In this document: positions 17,221 through 25,876 of the stretch, piece by piece
Position numbering within the stretch: position 1 is the first letter of the stretch
How the letters are laid out: each line of letters starts with the position of its first letter
NCBI RefSeq assembly: GCF_014196795.1
Contig: NZ_JACIEJ010000002.1
Coordinates: 248,001-312,000 of the forward strand
Length of the DNA stretch: 64,000 nucleotides
Direction of reading: 5' to 3'
DNA from: Sagittula marina
Lineage (GTDB): Bacteria; Pseudomonadota; Alphaproteobacteria; Rhodobacterales; Rhodobacteraceae
Notes under the pieces: generated by a model
What the model saw: only the letters and a program-made list of their open reading frames with translations
Databases searched by the model: none
Told to the model about the DNA's origin: nothing
Translations under genes and position numbers: made by a program

Positions 17221-17895
17221 ATGAAACGCTACCTCGCCCCCATCCTGATCGGCTTGATCGGCGTGGCCATTCTCCTGCGCCTCGGTTTTTGGCAGGTGGA
17301 CCGGCTGGGCCAGAAGGAAGCGGAACTGGCCCTCATCGAAGCCACCATCTACGGCGAACCGCAGCCCCTTCCCAGGCTGATGGACCCGGAGACTCAGCGC
17401 TACCTGCCAACCGCGCTCGACGGCACGCTGGAAGACGGCGCGCTCTATGTTCTTGTCTCCGCCAAGATGCGCGGCGCTGGCTGGCGCGTGATCTCTCCGT
17501 TCCAGACGGAGGAGGGCCGCCGCGTGTTGGTCGACCGCGGGTTCCTCCCCGTCGACCAGAAGGACGCGCCGCTCTACACCGGGCCGGCACACATCTCGGC
17601 CAACTTGCACTGGCCTGACGACCGCAACTCCTCGACGCCGGACAACGACGAAGCCAAGAACATATGGTATGCGCGAGACCTGGGCCCCATGTCCGAGGCG
17701 CTGCAAACCGAACCCCTTCTGGTCGTGGCGCGCCAGATTGATCCGGCTCCGACCAGCGTGCAGCCCATGCCGGTTGACACCTCCGCCATCCCGAACGATC
17801 ACCTGCAATACGCCATCACCTGGTTCTCCCTGGCCGCGGTATGGCTGATCATGACCGGCGTCTGGATACGCCGTATCGCGAAAGGCACTGACTGA
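17221..17895 (+). CDS. SURF1-family oxidase assembly protein
   Basis: Membrane protein that helps insert heme a into oxidase subunit I (Shy1/Surf1 family). The 224-aa sequence has the two-helix topology of the family: an N-terminal segment followed by the conserved FWQVDRL motif near residue 22, a periplasmic domain with the VDRGFLP motif near residue 103, and a C-terminal helix (WFSLAAVWLIMTGVW). The ATG follows GGGAGACGTC, and the stop overlaps the thrC start by one base (TGATG). Confidence 0.93.
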   Translation: MKRYLAPILIGLIGVAILLRLGFWQVDRLGQKEAELALIEATIYGEPQPLPRLMDPETQRYLPTALDGTLEDGALYVLVSAKMRGAGWRVISPFQTEEGRRVLVDRGFLPVDQKDAPLYTGPAHISANLHWPDDRNSSTPDNDEAKNIWYARDLGPMSEALQTEPLLVVARQIDPAPTSVQPMPVDTSAIPNDHLQYAITWFSLAAVWLIMTGVWIRRIAKGTD

Positions 17896-19283
17896 TGCGC
17901 TATATTTCCACACGGGGACAGGCCCCTGCCCTGACTTTCGAAGAGGCGATGCTCTCCGGCCTTGCCCGCGACGGTGGACTCTATGTCCCGGAGACCATCC
18001 CACAATTGTCAGCTGACAATATCCGTGCGCTCCAAGGGCTGACCTACGAAGAAACCGCCTTTCGCATCATGCGCCCCTTCGTGGGTGACGGCTTCACCGA
18101 CGAGGTCTTTGCCGACCTGATCGCCAAGGCTTACGCTGGTTTCGGTCACAACGCCCGCGCGCCGCTGGTGCAGCTGGCCCCGAACCATTTCCTGCTGGAG
18201 CTGTTCCACGGTCCGACGCTGGCGTTCAAAGACTTCGCCATGCAGATCATCGGTCAGCTGTTCCAGGAGGCGCTGGAACGGCGCGGCGAGCGTGTGACCA
18301 TTGTGGGTGCGACCTCCGGCGACACAGGGTCTGCGGCCATCGAAGCGTTCAAGGGCCTCGACAATGTCGACGTCTTTATCCTCTTTCCCCACGGCCGCGT
18401 CTCCGAGGTGCAGCGCCGTCAGATGACCACTCCGCCCGAGGCCAATGTGCATGCGCTGGCGCTCGACGGTCACTTCGACGACTGTCAGGCCCGCCTGAAG
18501 GACATGTTCAACCACTTCGAGTTCCGCGACAATGTCCGCCTCGCCGGGGTGAACTCCATCAACTGGGCGCGCGTTCTGGCGCAGGTGGTTTACTACTTCT
18601 CCTCCGCCGTGTCGCTCGGCGCGCCGGACCGCAAGGTCAGCTTCACCGTGCCCACCGGCAACTTCGGCGACATCTTTGCGGGCTATATCGCCAAGCGCAT
18701 GGGCCTGCCCATCGACCGGCTGGTGGTCGCCACCAACCAGAACGACATCCTGCACCGCTGCCTGACCGGCGGCGCCTATCAGACCTCGCAGGTGCATCCG
18801 TCGATCTCGCCGTCGATGGACATTCAGGTCTCCAGCAACTTCGAGCGTGCCTTGTTCGACGCCTATGACCGCGACGGCGCGGCGGTGGCACAGCTGATGG
18901 ACGAGCTGAAGGAGGGCGGCTTCAACGTGTCGCAAGGCGCGCTGCAAGCCCTGCGCGAACATTTCGACTCGGGCCGCGTGTCCGAGGAGGAAACCCTCGC
19001 CACCATCCAGTCGGCCCAGACAACCATGGGCGAATTGCTCTGCCCGCACAGCGCCATCGGCGTGCGCGTCGCGGAAACCCTGCGCGCCTCCGACACCCCG
19101 ATGATCACGCTGGCCACAGCCCATCCGGCCAAATTCCCCGACGCGGTGGAGAAAGCCTCCGGCATGCGCCCGCCCCTTCCAAACCGGATGGCGGACCTGT
19201 ATGAGCGTCCCGAACGTGTGACGCGGGTCGCCAATGACCTCGCCGCCCTCGAGTCTCTTATTCAGGAGCGCATCAACAAGTGA
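17895..19283 (+). CDS. thrC: threonine synthase
   Basis: PLP enzyme converting O-phospho-L-homoserine to threonine. The 462-aa product is of the long class (as in E. coli and yeast), with the PLP-binding Lys in LAFKDFAMQ near residue 115 and glycine loops GATSGDTGSAA and VPTGNFGDIFAGY. It starts at the ATG overlapping the surf1 stop and ends overlapping the next start (GTGA), so it belongs to a coupled run. Homoserine dehydrogenase is about 24 kb away in the window. Confidence 0.97.
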   Translation: MRYISTRGQAPALTFEEAMLSGLARDGGLYVPETIPQLSADNIRALQGLTYEETAFRIMRPFVGDGFTDEVFADLIAKAYAGFGHNARAPLVQLAPNHFLLELFHGPTLAFKDFAMQIIGQLFQEALERRGERVTIVGATSGDTGSAAIEAFKGLDNVDVFILFPHGRVSEVQRRQMTTPPEANVHALALDGHFDDCQARLKDMFNHFEFRDNVRLAGVNSINWARVLAQVVYYFSSAVSLGAPDRKVSFTVPTGNFGDIFAGYIAKRMGLPIDRLVVATNQNDILHRCLTGGAYQTSQVHPSISPSMDIQVSSNFERALFDAYDRDGAAVAQLMDELKEGGFNVSQGALQALREHFDSGRVSEEETLATIQSAQTTMGELLCPHSAIGVRVAETLRASDTPMITLATAHPAKFPDAVEKASGMRPPLPNRMADLYERPERVTRVANDLAALESLIQERINK

Positions 19284-20542
19284 CCGTCCAACTCACCACG
19301 CTTTCCAACGGCCTTCGGGTCGTCACCGAACATATGCCATCCATGGAATCCGCCGCTCTCGGGCTGTGGATCACTGCTGGAGGGCGCCACGAGCGTGAAG
19401 AGCAGAACGGCATCGCGCATTTTCTCGAACACATGGCGTTCAAGGGCACGGCCAAACGGTCTGCCCTGCAAATCGCCGAACAGATCGAGGATGTGGGTGG
19501 CTACATCAACGCCTATACCTCCCGCGAAGTGACTGCCTATTACGCCCGCGTGCTGAAGGCAGACACCGAACTGGCGGTGGACGTGTTGGCGGACATCCTG
19601 CTCAACCCGGTCTTTGATCAGAAGGAGATCGAGACCGAGCGTCATGTGATCCTTCAGGAAATCGGTCAGGCCGCCGACACGCCGGACGACGTGATCTTTG
19701 ACTGGTTGCAGGAAAAAGCCTACCCGAACCAGCCCATCGGCCGCACCATTCTGGGCGAAGCCGAACGGGTGAACAGCTTTGGCCGCGCCGACCTGGAAAC
19801 CTTTGTCGACGAACATTACGGTCCCAGCCAGATGATCCTGTCGGCCGCCGGTGCCGTGGACCACGACGCATTGGTCAAACAGGCAGAGCGCCTCTTTGGC
19901 GACCGCGCGCCCCGCGACGGGCTGATCGCCGACACGGCCACCTTCCACGGGGGCGAAACCCGCAAGGACAAGACACTGGAGCAGGCGCATATGGCGCTGG
20001 CCTTCGAGGCCCCCGGCTACCGCGATCCGATGTTCTACAACGCGCAGATCTACGCCACGGCGCTTGGCGGCGGCATGTCCTCCCGCCTGTTCCAGGAGAT
20101 CCGCGAAAAGCGCGGCCTGTGCTACACCATCTTCGCGCAAAGCGGCGCTTATGCCGACACCGGCATGACGACGATCTACGCCGGCACATCGGGCGACGAG
20201 CTGTCCGACCTGATGACCCTGACCGTCGACGAGATGAAGCGCGCCGCCGAGGACATGTCCGATGCCGAAATCGAGCGTGCCCGCGCCCAGATGAAGGCCG
20301 GTCTGCTGATGGGGCTCGAAAGCCCGTCAAGCCGCGCCGAACGCATGGCCCGGATGATCCAGATCTGGGGCAAGGTCCCCCCGATCGAGGAAACCGTGGC
20401 CCGCATCGACGCCGTCACGCGCGAAGGTGTTCTGGCATTTGCCGAACAACAGGCGGCGCAGGCGGCGCTGTCGCTGGCTCTGTACGGGCCGGTCTCCGGC
20501 GCGCCCACGCTGGAGGCATTGCAGGCGCGGCGGGCAGCGTGA
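19280..20542 (+). CDS. M16-family zinc metallopeptidase (processing-peptidase-like)
   Basis: A peptidase related to the mitochondrial processing peptidase beta subunit. The 420-aa product has the inverted zinc motif HFLEHMAFKGT near residue 48 (HxxEH) with the distal Glu region (ETERHVILQEIG), and a C-terminal inactive-like half with GGGMSSRLFQEIREKRGLCY. Translation starts at GTG (19280), overlapping the thrC stop by four bases. The next gene overlaps by one base. The substrate is unknown in bacteria. Confidence 0.93.
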   Translation: MTVQLTTLSNGLRVVTEHMPSMESAALGLWITAGGRHEREEQNGIAHFLEHMAFKGTAKRSALQIAEQIEDVGGYINAYTSREVTAYYARVLKADTELAVDVLADILLNPVFDQKEIETERHVILQEIGQAADTPDDVIFDWLQEKAYPNQPIGRTILGEAERVNSFGRADLETFVDEHYGPSQMILSAAGAVDHDALVKQAERLFGDRAPRDGLIADTATFHGGETRKDKTLEQAHMALAFEAPGYRDPMFYNAQIYATALGGGMSSRLFQEIREKRGLCYTIFAQSGAYADTGMTTIYAGTSGDELSDLMTLTVDEMKRAAEDMSDAEIERARAQMKAGLLMGLESPSSRAERMARMIQIWGKVPPIEETVARIDAVTREGVLAFAEQQAAQAALSLALYGPVSGAPTLEALQARRAA

Positions 20543-21126
20543 TGCTGTCCTTCCGGCGCAAGTTCCGGATCGAAACGGAGCGGCTGACCCTGCGGCCGCC
20601 CTTGCACTCCGATTTCAACGCATGGTGCGCGGTGCGTCAGGAAAGCCGCGACTACCTGACCCCCTGGGAGCCCAGCTGGTCCGAGGATCACCTGTCGCGC
20701 AAGGCGTTCACCAATCGCGTCTACTGGGCACAACGCTCCGTCACCGGCGAAACGGCGATCCCGTTGTTCCTGATCCGGCGGGCAGACAATGCGCTGATCG
20801 GGGCGATCACGCTGGACAACATCCGGCGCGGTCCGGCGCAGGCGGGCACCTTGGGCTACTGGACCGGGCAACGCTATGCGCGGCAAGGGTACATGGCCGA
20901 AGCCATCACCGCTGTCACCCACCACGCCTTTGAAAGGCTGGGCCTTTCACGGATGGAAGCGGCCTGCCTGCCGGAGAACACCGCCTCACGGGGGTTGCTG
21001 GAACGCTCCGGCTTCAAATACGAGGGCGTGGCGCAAAGCTACCTCCAGATCAATGGCCGGTGGCGGACGCATGTTCTGTATTCCTGCCTTCGACTGGACC
21101 GACGCGGTCGCACCGACGCGGGCTAG
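20542..21126 (+). CDS. GNAT acetyltransferase, RimJ-like
   Basis: Probable N-terminal protein acetyltransferase related to RimJ/RimL. The 194-aa product has RIETERLTLRPP at the N-terminus, LGYWTGQRYARQGYM in the acetyl-CoA-binding region near residue 112, and the LPENTASRGLLERSGF segment near residue 145. Its ATG overlaps the stop of the M16 peptidase gene (TGATG), so it is the last member of the coupled run. Its target (ribosomal protein or other) cannot be told from sequence. Confidence 0.9.
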   Translation: MLSFRRKFRIETERLTLRPPLHSDFNAWCAVRQESRDYLTPWEPSWSEDHLSRKAFTNRVYWAQRSVTGETAIPLFLIRRADNALIGAITLDNIRRGPAQAGTLGYWTGQRYARQGYMAEAITAVTHHAFERLGLSRMEAACLPENTASRGLLERSGFKYEGVAQSYLQINGRWRTHVLYSCLRLDRRGRTDAG

Positions 21127-21260
21127 GCGCCGGTCGGCAGGCCCCATTGGCCCTGCCGCGCATCTCATCGCTCACCCCAACGTGAACTGCGCCTGCGTCG
21201 GCATTGCTTTGGCAATCGACACGCCCTTGCTAGGCTTCCTCAACCATAAGGAGCCTGCCC

Positions 21261-22088
21261 ATGTCCCGCCTCGCTCTCGTCTTCGCCCTTCTCGCCACGC
21301 AAATAGCGCCTGCGCAGGCGCAGACAGAGGCGCGCCGACCGTCGCATTGCATCGCCATCGCCGATGCTGCGCCGGGTCTGGAGTATCTGCAAAAGGCGTC
21401 CTGGCAGGACCCGATCCCCGAGTACACCGTGCGTCTGAGCTACATCGGCCATGCCAGCTTTCTGCTGCAAACGCCGGGAGGCCTGAACGCGGTCACCGAC
21501 TTCACCGGGTTTATCGGCAATGTCGACATGATCCCTGACGTCGTGACCATGAACCACGCCCATGACACGCATTGGACCGCCTTCCCGGATCCCGCCATAC
21601 CGCATGTCCTGCCCGGCTGGGGCGAACCCTTCGGCAGCGGCATTGACCATCACCTCGATCTTGGCGAAGTGCTGATCCGCAATGTGTCCACCAACATTCG
21701 CTCGCGGTTCGGCGGCACAGAGGAAAAGGGCAATTCCATCTTCGTCTTCGAGGTCGAAGGGCTGTGCATCGGGCACCTTGGCCACCTTCATCACATTCCG
21801 ACGGATGAACAATTCGCAGCCCTCGGGCGGCTGGATGTTGTCATGGTTGCGGTGGATGGCGGCATGACCCTGCCGCTCAACAAGGTCGTGCCCATGCTGG
21901 AACGGCTACGCTCCTCCGTCGTGATCCCCATGCACTGGTTTTCCGGCTACGCGCTGGAACAGTTCCTGACCGAGATCGGCGAAAGCTTTGCCATCGACCG
22001 CCGCGATGCCTCGTCGATGGAGGTCAGCCTGCGCAGCTTGCCCTCCCGTCCGACCGTCGTGGTCCTGCGCCCTGCCTACCTGCGCTGA
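21261..22088 (+). CDS. exported MBL-fold metallohydrolase
   Basis: A 275-aa metallo-beta-lactamase-fold protein with a signal peptide (ending APAQAQT). Metal-ligand candidates are SYIGHASFL near residue 58, the NHAHDTH motif near residue 95, GHLGHLHH and VAVDGG. It resembles UlaG-like MBL proteins, except that the active loop is N-H-A-H-D-T-H and the protein is periplasmic. The substrate is unknown. The ATG follows AAGGAGCCTGCCC. It stands alone between the RimJ-like gene and the FAD oxidase gene, all on the plus strand. Confidence 0.88.
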   Translation: MSRLALVFALLATQIAPAQAQTEARRPSHCIAIADAAPGLEYLQKASWQDPIPEYTVRLSYIGHASFLLQTPGGLNAVTDFTGFIGNVDMIPDVVTMNHAHDTHWTAFPDPAIPHVLPGWGEPFGSGIDHHLDLGEVLIRNVSTNIRSRFGGTEEKGNSIFVFEVEGLCIGHLGHLHHIPTDEQFAALGRLDVVMVAVDGGMTLPLNKVVPMLERLRSSVVIPMHWFSGYALEQFLTEIGESFAIDRRDASSMEVSLRSLPSRPTVVVLRPAYLR

Positions 22089-22144
22089 CCCCTTGCATCC
22101 CGGTCCCACTGGCCTATCCCTTGGGGGAGTATAAAGGACCGACC

Positions 22145-23557
22145 ATGACGCTGACCCCCGCTACCGATGCCTTTGCCGACACGCTGTCCCAGCAGTTGCC
22201 CGCCGACACCCTGCGCCGCGTCGAACCTCGGTTTCTCGAAGAACCGCGGGGCCGCTGGCAAGGATCGTCAGGCTGGGTCGCCCTGCCGCGCAGCACCCAA
22301 GACGTCGCCACCATCGTGCGCCATTGCGCGCAGTCCGGCACCGGGCTGGTGCCTTACGGTGGCGGCACCGGGCTGGTGGGTGGGCAGATCGCCCCTGACG
22401 GCGCGCCGCTGCTTCTGTCGCTGGAGCGCATGACCGCCGTCCGCGCCGTCTTTCCAGAGGAAAATGCCCTGACAGTCGAGGCAGGTGCCATTCTCGCCGA
22501 CGTGCATGATGCCGCCGAGGCCGTGAACCGCCTCTTCCCGCTGTCGCTTGCCTCTCAGGGGTCTGCGCGCATCGGTGGCCTGCTGTCCACCAACGCCGGC
22601 GGCATCAACACCCTGCGCTACGGCAACGCCCGTGATCTGGTTCTGGGGCTGGAGGCCGTGCTGCCCGACGGTGAGATCTGGAACGGTCTGAAACGTCTGC
22701 GCAAGGACAACACCGGCTACGATTTGCGCCATCTCCTGATCGGGGCCGAAGGGACGCTGGGCGTCATCACCGCCGCCAGCCTGAAACTGTTCCCCCGTCC
22801 CAGCGCCACAGGCACCGCCTTGCTGGCAACCCCTTCCCCGGCCACGGCGCTGTCTTTGCTCGCCCGCGCCCGTGACCTTCTGGGGGACACCATCTCCGCC
22901 TTCGAGTTGATCCACCGTCAGGGCATCGACTTTCTGGCAGAGACACTGCCCGACATCCGCCGCCCCTGGCCCGCGCCACCGGAATGGTGCGTGCTGATCG
23001 AAATCGGCACCGGCCCTGCAACCGATCCGACCGAAGCCCTGGAGACCCTCTTTGCCAGCGCGCTGGAGGACGGGCTGTCCGAGGACGGCCTCATTGCGCA
23101 ATCCAAACAGCAATCGCAGGACTTCTGGACGATCCGGGAACAGATCCCCGAGGCCAACCGCCGCATCGGCTCCATCTCCAGCCACGACATTGCGCTGCCG
23201 CTCTCTGTCATACCGGAATTCATCCCCGAAGCACACGCGCGCCTTGCCGAGATTGACAGCTACCGCATCAACTGCTTCGGCCACTTGGGGGATGGCAACC
23301 TGCACTTCAACGTCTTTCCCATGCCGGGCCGGACCCGCGCCGACCACGCCCACCAACGCGACGCGATCAAGACCTGCGTGCATGACCTGACCCACGCCAT
23401 GGGCGGCTCCGTCAGCGCAGAGCACGGCATCGGGCGTCTGAAAACCGATGACATGCTGCGCTACGGCGACCCGACCAAGCTGGCCGCCATGCGGGCGATC
23501 AAATCAGCGCTCGACCCGGCGGGCATCATGAACCCCGGTGCGGTGCTGCCCGACTAG
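22145..23557 (+). CDS. FAD-linked oxidase / D-2-hydroxyacid dehydrogenase
   Basis: Flavoprotein of the GlcD/D-2-hydroxyglutarate dehydrogenase type (470 aa). It has an N-terminal PCMH FAD-binding domain (YGGGTGLVGGQ near residue 75, SQGSARIGGLLSTNAGG near residue 138) and a C-terminal oxidase domain with the metal-binding histidines in CFGHLGDGNLHFN and the SAEHGIGRLK signature. The likely substrate is a D-2-hydroxyacid such as D-2-hydroxyglutarate or D-lactate; sequence alone does not decide. The ATG at 22145 follows AAAGGACCGACC; the TTG upstream at 22121 is rejected. Confidence 0.92.
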   Translation: MTLTPATDAFADTLSQQLPADTLRRVEPRFLEEPRGRWQGSSGWVALPRSTQDVATIVRHCAQSGTGLVPYGGGTGLVGGQIAPDGAPLLLSLERMTAVRAVFPEENALTVEAGAILADVHDAAEAVNRLFPLSLASQGSARIGGLLSTNAGGINTLRYGNARDLVLGLEAVLPDGEIWNGLKRLRKDNTGYDLRHLLIGAEGTLGVITAASLKLFPRPSATGTALLATPSPATALSLLARARDLLGDTISAFELIHRQGIDFLAETLPDIRRPWPAPPEWCVLIEIGTGPATDPTEALETLFASALEDGLSEDGLIAQSKQQSQDFWTIREQIPEANRRIGSISSHDIALPLSVIPEFIPEAHARLAEIDSYRINCFGHLGDGNLHFNVFPMPGRTRADHAHQRDAIKTCVHDLTHAMGGSVSAEHGIGRLKTDDMLRYGDPTKLAAMRAIKSALDPAGIMNPGAVLPD

Positions 23558-23561
23558 CGCG

Positions 23562-23607
23562 GCCCGGCACGTTTCTTTGCTTTCCAGATCCTCCGAGGAT
23601 GCCGGGC
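23562..23607. other. inverted repeat between convergent genes
   Basis: GCCCGGCA (23562-23569) and TGCCGGGC (23600-23607) are perfect arms enclosing a smaller ATCCTC/GAGGAT hairpin. It lies between the convergent FAD oxidase and lytic transglycosylase genes. It could serve as a transcription end for either, but no clear U-run follows. Confidence 0.35.
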
Positions 23608-23627
23608 TGTCCCCCGCGTCCTCATCG

Positions 23628-24467
23628 CTACTGCGAAACGCGGAACACGCAGCCATCGGACAACAGCTCCGGTGGCGTGAGGCACAGACCACGGGCGACC
23701 TCGAAAGCGGCGAGGACTTTCGGCACATAGTCCCGCGTTTCTGCAAAATCCGGCACGCCGCCGTGGGTGCCGATGGAATTTTCGCCCGCATTATAGCCCG
23801 CAAGCACCAGGATTGGGTCGCCATCGAATTTCTCGATAAGAAAGTCGAGGAACCGCACCCCACCGCGAATGTTCTGCACGGCGTCCAAGGAATCCTCGAC
23901 GCCAAATCGGCTCGCGGTGGCGGGCATGAGCTGCATCAACCCCTGCGCGCCTGCGCTGCTGACGGCCGCCGGTCGCCCGCCGGATTCCACATAGATCACG
24001 GCCAGCGCCAGCGCAGGTGACACGCGGGTCCCGACGGTTTCCATCAACAGATCCCTGCCGTGCACCGCCGCGATATCCTGGATGTCCTGCAATCTCGGCG
24101 CGGCAACCCGTGCCCCACCCGGCCCTTTGCTCAAGGAGGCCAGGGCAGGCGCAAGACGGCCCGGCGCAGTTGCCTCGATCGTCGGGGACACCACGTCCCA
24201 GAACCAACTGTAGTGACCGGTCGCCGCACGCGGCGCGCTGGCCGCGGCACTGGCACGCTGAACAGGGGCGGGATCGGTTATGGTTGGCAACGGCGGCACC
24301 GCAGGATTGGCGCGTGGCGCGATCTGCACCGTGATACGCTTTTCTCCCGGCTTGGGCGGTTTCACCCGACGGGCAGAGAAGTCACCGGTGATCTGCTGCG
24401 CCTCAAGCGCAAGCGGCACAGACAGCAGAACGGTCAAAGCCGCAGCTTTTGCGATAGTGAGTCCCAT
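23628..24467 (-). CDS. lytic transglycosylase (SLT domain), exported
   Basis: Cleaves peptidoglycan glycan strands. The 279-aa product has a signal peptide (ending LALEAQQ), a Pro/Ala-rich linker, and a C-terminal SLT fold with catalytic Glu in VIYVESGGRP near residue 167, then GAQGLMQLMPATA and AGYNAGENSI. It diverges from the tad pilin genes, so a role in opening the wall for the pilus secretin is possible; that is inference from position. The start at 24467 gives a typical signal peptide; a longer in-frame start upstream is unlikely. Confidence 0.92.
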   Translation of the reverse strand: MGLTIAKAAALTVLLSVPLALEAQQITGDFSARRVKPPKPGEKRITVQIAPRANPAVPPLPTITDPAPVQRASAAASAPRAATGHYSWFWDVVSPTIEATAPGRLAPALASLSKGPGGARVAAPRLQDIQDIAAVHGRDLLMETVGTRVSPALALAVIYVESGGRPAAVSSAGAQGLMQLMPATASRFGVEDSLDAVQNIRGGVRFLDFLIEKFDGDPILVLAGYNAGENSIGTHGGVPDFAETRDYVPKVLAAFEVARGLCLTPPELLSDGCVFRVSQ

Positions 24468-24818
24468 GGGCTGCTCGATCCCTTGTCGGGTTTTCTTTGA
24501 CCTAACTTCGCACAATTCGCCCCAAAACACCAATAGTGTTGCCATTCCAGGAACCGCCTTGCCTCACCACCCTGCCCGAAAGGATACAAATCCCCACCGA
24601 GGCGACGGCGATCAGCCTGTTTTACACAATGAAACCATAGCGTTGCATATTTTAATTACGAAATTAGCCTCGGCTTAAAAATCACTACAATCAGGTCAAA
24701 AAAACGCCCCAAAGCAGGTTCAAAACTAGGTCATACCAACGAGGGACAGGGAATGAGAGAGCCCGCTACGATCCCAAAGCTGGTCCACGTGAGCACAACA
24801 TACCTACGGAGAGAGACC
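24468..24818 (+). promoter_or_regulatory. AT-rich divergent control region upstream of pilin genes
   Basis: This 350-base gap between the transglycosylase and first pilin genes is clearly more A+T-rich than its surroundings, notably 24640-24710. It holds spaced near-repeats CAGGTCAAA (24692), CAGGTTCAAA (24715) and TAGGTCAT (24727), which could be activator sites. No exact sigma-70, sigma-54 or CtrA motif was found. It probably carries the promoters of both divergent units. Confidence 0.45.
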
Positions 24819-25007
24819 ATGATGAACTTTATCAAAAACTTCCGCAAAGACGAAGCCGGCGCCGTGACAGTTGATTGGGTCGTCCTGACCGCAGCCGTCG
24901 TGGGCCTGGCCGTGGCCGCCTACACCCAGATCGAAACATCGACCACGACCCTGATCAACGCAGCCGCTGACCGCGTCGACACAGAAAACACTCTGGCAGC
25001 TGACTGA
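24819..25007 (+). CDS. Flp-like type IVb pilin, copy 1
   Basis: Major-pilin candidate of the tad pilus (62 aa). A 14-residue basic leader ending in Gly (MMNFIKNFRKDEAG) precedes a 48-residue mature chain starting AVTVDWVVLTAAVVGLAVAAY, the hydrophobic helix of Flp pilins. The canonical Glu-Tyr at mature positions 5-6 is Asp-Trp here. The start at 24819 follows GGAGAGAGACC and gives the same 14-residue leader as the other two copies. It differs from copy 2 only in the first residues. It would be cleaved by the peptidase encoded at 35877. Confidence 0.9.
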   Translation: MMNFIKNFRKDEAGAVTVDWVVLTAAVVGLAVAAYTQIETSTTTLINAAADRVDTENTLAAD

Positions 25008-25150
25008 TCGGCGCTCCGCAGTCCACGTGGACCGCGTGACCATCGCCTGATCGGCTGAGACTTGCGCGGGTTTCGCCCCTCGCGCGCCCCCACATTCCAT
25101 AGCTCAGAAGGCCCGCGATGGGTCAGAGCTTCAGATCGAGAGACAAAACC

Positions 25151-25339
25151 ATGTTCGCATTCATCAAGAACTTCCGCAAAGACGAAGCCGGCGCCGTGAC
25201 AGTTGACTGGGTCGTTCTGACCGCAGCCGTCGTGGGCCTGGCCGTGGCCGCCTACACCCAGATCGAAACTTCGACCACGACCCTGATCAACGCAGCCGCT
25301 GACCGCGTCGACACAGAAAACACTCTGGCAGCTGACTAA
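25151..25339 (+). CDS. Flp-like type IVb pilin, copy 2
   Basis: A 62-aa prepilin whose mature chain is identical to copy 1; only residues 2-3 of the leader differ (MFAF versus MMNF). Over the shared ~175 bases the two genes differ at about four positions, all silent, pointing to recent duplication or gene conversion. It has the same Gly cleavage site and AVTVDW start. The ATG follows GATCGAGAGACAAAACC. A terminator follows at 25384. Confidence 0.9.
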   Translation: MFAFIKNFRKDEAGAVTVDWVVLTAAVVGLAVAAYTQIETSTTTLINAAADRVDTENTLAAD

Positions 25340-25383
25340 TAGCCACCGCGCCGCTCTTGTACGCGGCGTGACCACCTCTTGAG

Positions 25384-25417
25384 GGAGGCGTCCGCAAAAC
25401 GCGCGCGCCTCCTTTTT
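25384..25417 (+). terminator. terminator after pilin copy 2
   Basis: GGAGGCG (25384-25390) pairs with CGCCTCC (25406-25412) and is followed by TTTTT. The loop can form extra G-C pairs. It separates pilin copy 2 from copy 3, so the first two pilins may be made from a shorter transcript. Confidence 0.75.
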
Positions 25418-25475
25418 CCATCTGGCTGGCCAGTCACTGGGTCCGCCCGTTTTTATATCAGTAGGAAACAGGCGC

Positions 25476-25664
25476 ATGTTCCAGATTATCAAGCGTTTTA
25501 CCCGCAATGAGTCCGGTGCTGTCACCGTGGATTGGGTCGTTTTGACCGCCGCCGTGGTCGGGCTCGCCGTTGCTGCATATTTGCAGATTGAAACAAGCAC
25601 CCACACTCTGGCGAATGCTGCCGGCGCGCGCATCGGGGCAGAACCCCTTCCGACCGAAGAGTAA
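25476..25664 (+). CDS. Flp-like type IVb pilin, copy 3 (divergent)
   Basis: A 62-aa prepilin with the same leader length (14 aa, MFQIIKRFTRNESG) and the same mature start AVTVDWVVLTAAVVGLAVAAY, but a different C-terminal part (ETSTHTLANAAGARIGAEPLPTEE). It could be a minor pilin, or an alternative major pilin expressed under other conditions. It lies after a terminator and is itself followed by a hairpin, so it may have a separate transcript. Confidence 0.88.
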   Translation: MFQIIKRFTRNESGAVTVDWVVLTAAVVGLAVAAYLQIETSTHTLANAAGARIGAEPLPTEE

Positions 25665-25720
25665 GGACACCGGCGGCCCTGCCCGCTGAGACGCCCGTCT
25701 TCCTCGAAAGGTCTGCTCAG

Positions 25721-25746
25721 GCGTGCCACGTGTGGCACGCTTCATT
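25721..25746 (+). terminator. hairpin after pilin copy 3
   Basis: GCGTGCCAC and GTGGCACGC form a perfect 9-bp stem with a 2-nt (effectively 4-nt) loop, followed by TTCATT. It lies between pilin copy 3 and cpaB. Confidence 0.6.
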
Positions 25747-25876
25747 GCTCTGAGGCCCAAGCGCCTTGGAAAGGCCGCAAAGGCTCCACGCTCTCGCAAC
25801 AATGCAGTGAGACTTTAGAAAACCGCCGTAGGACGCCATCCGTGCCCTGCGACTGACGCGTACCATGAGGTGATTT

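Noticed and set aside
24648-24668. possible CtrA site (TTAA-N7-TTAA) near 24655
   Set aside because: The half-sites do not match the consensus; only a partial TAAT/TTAA pair is present.
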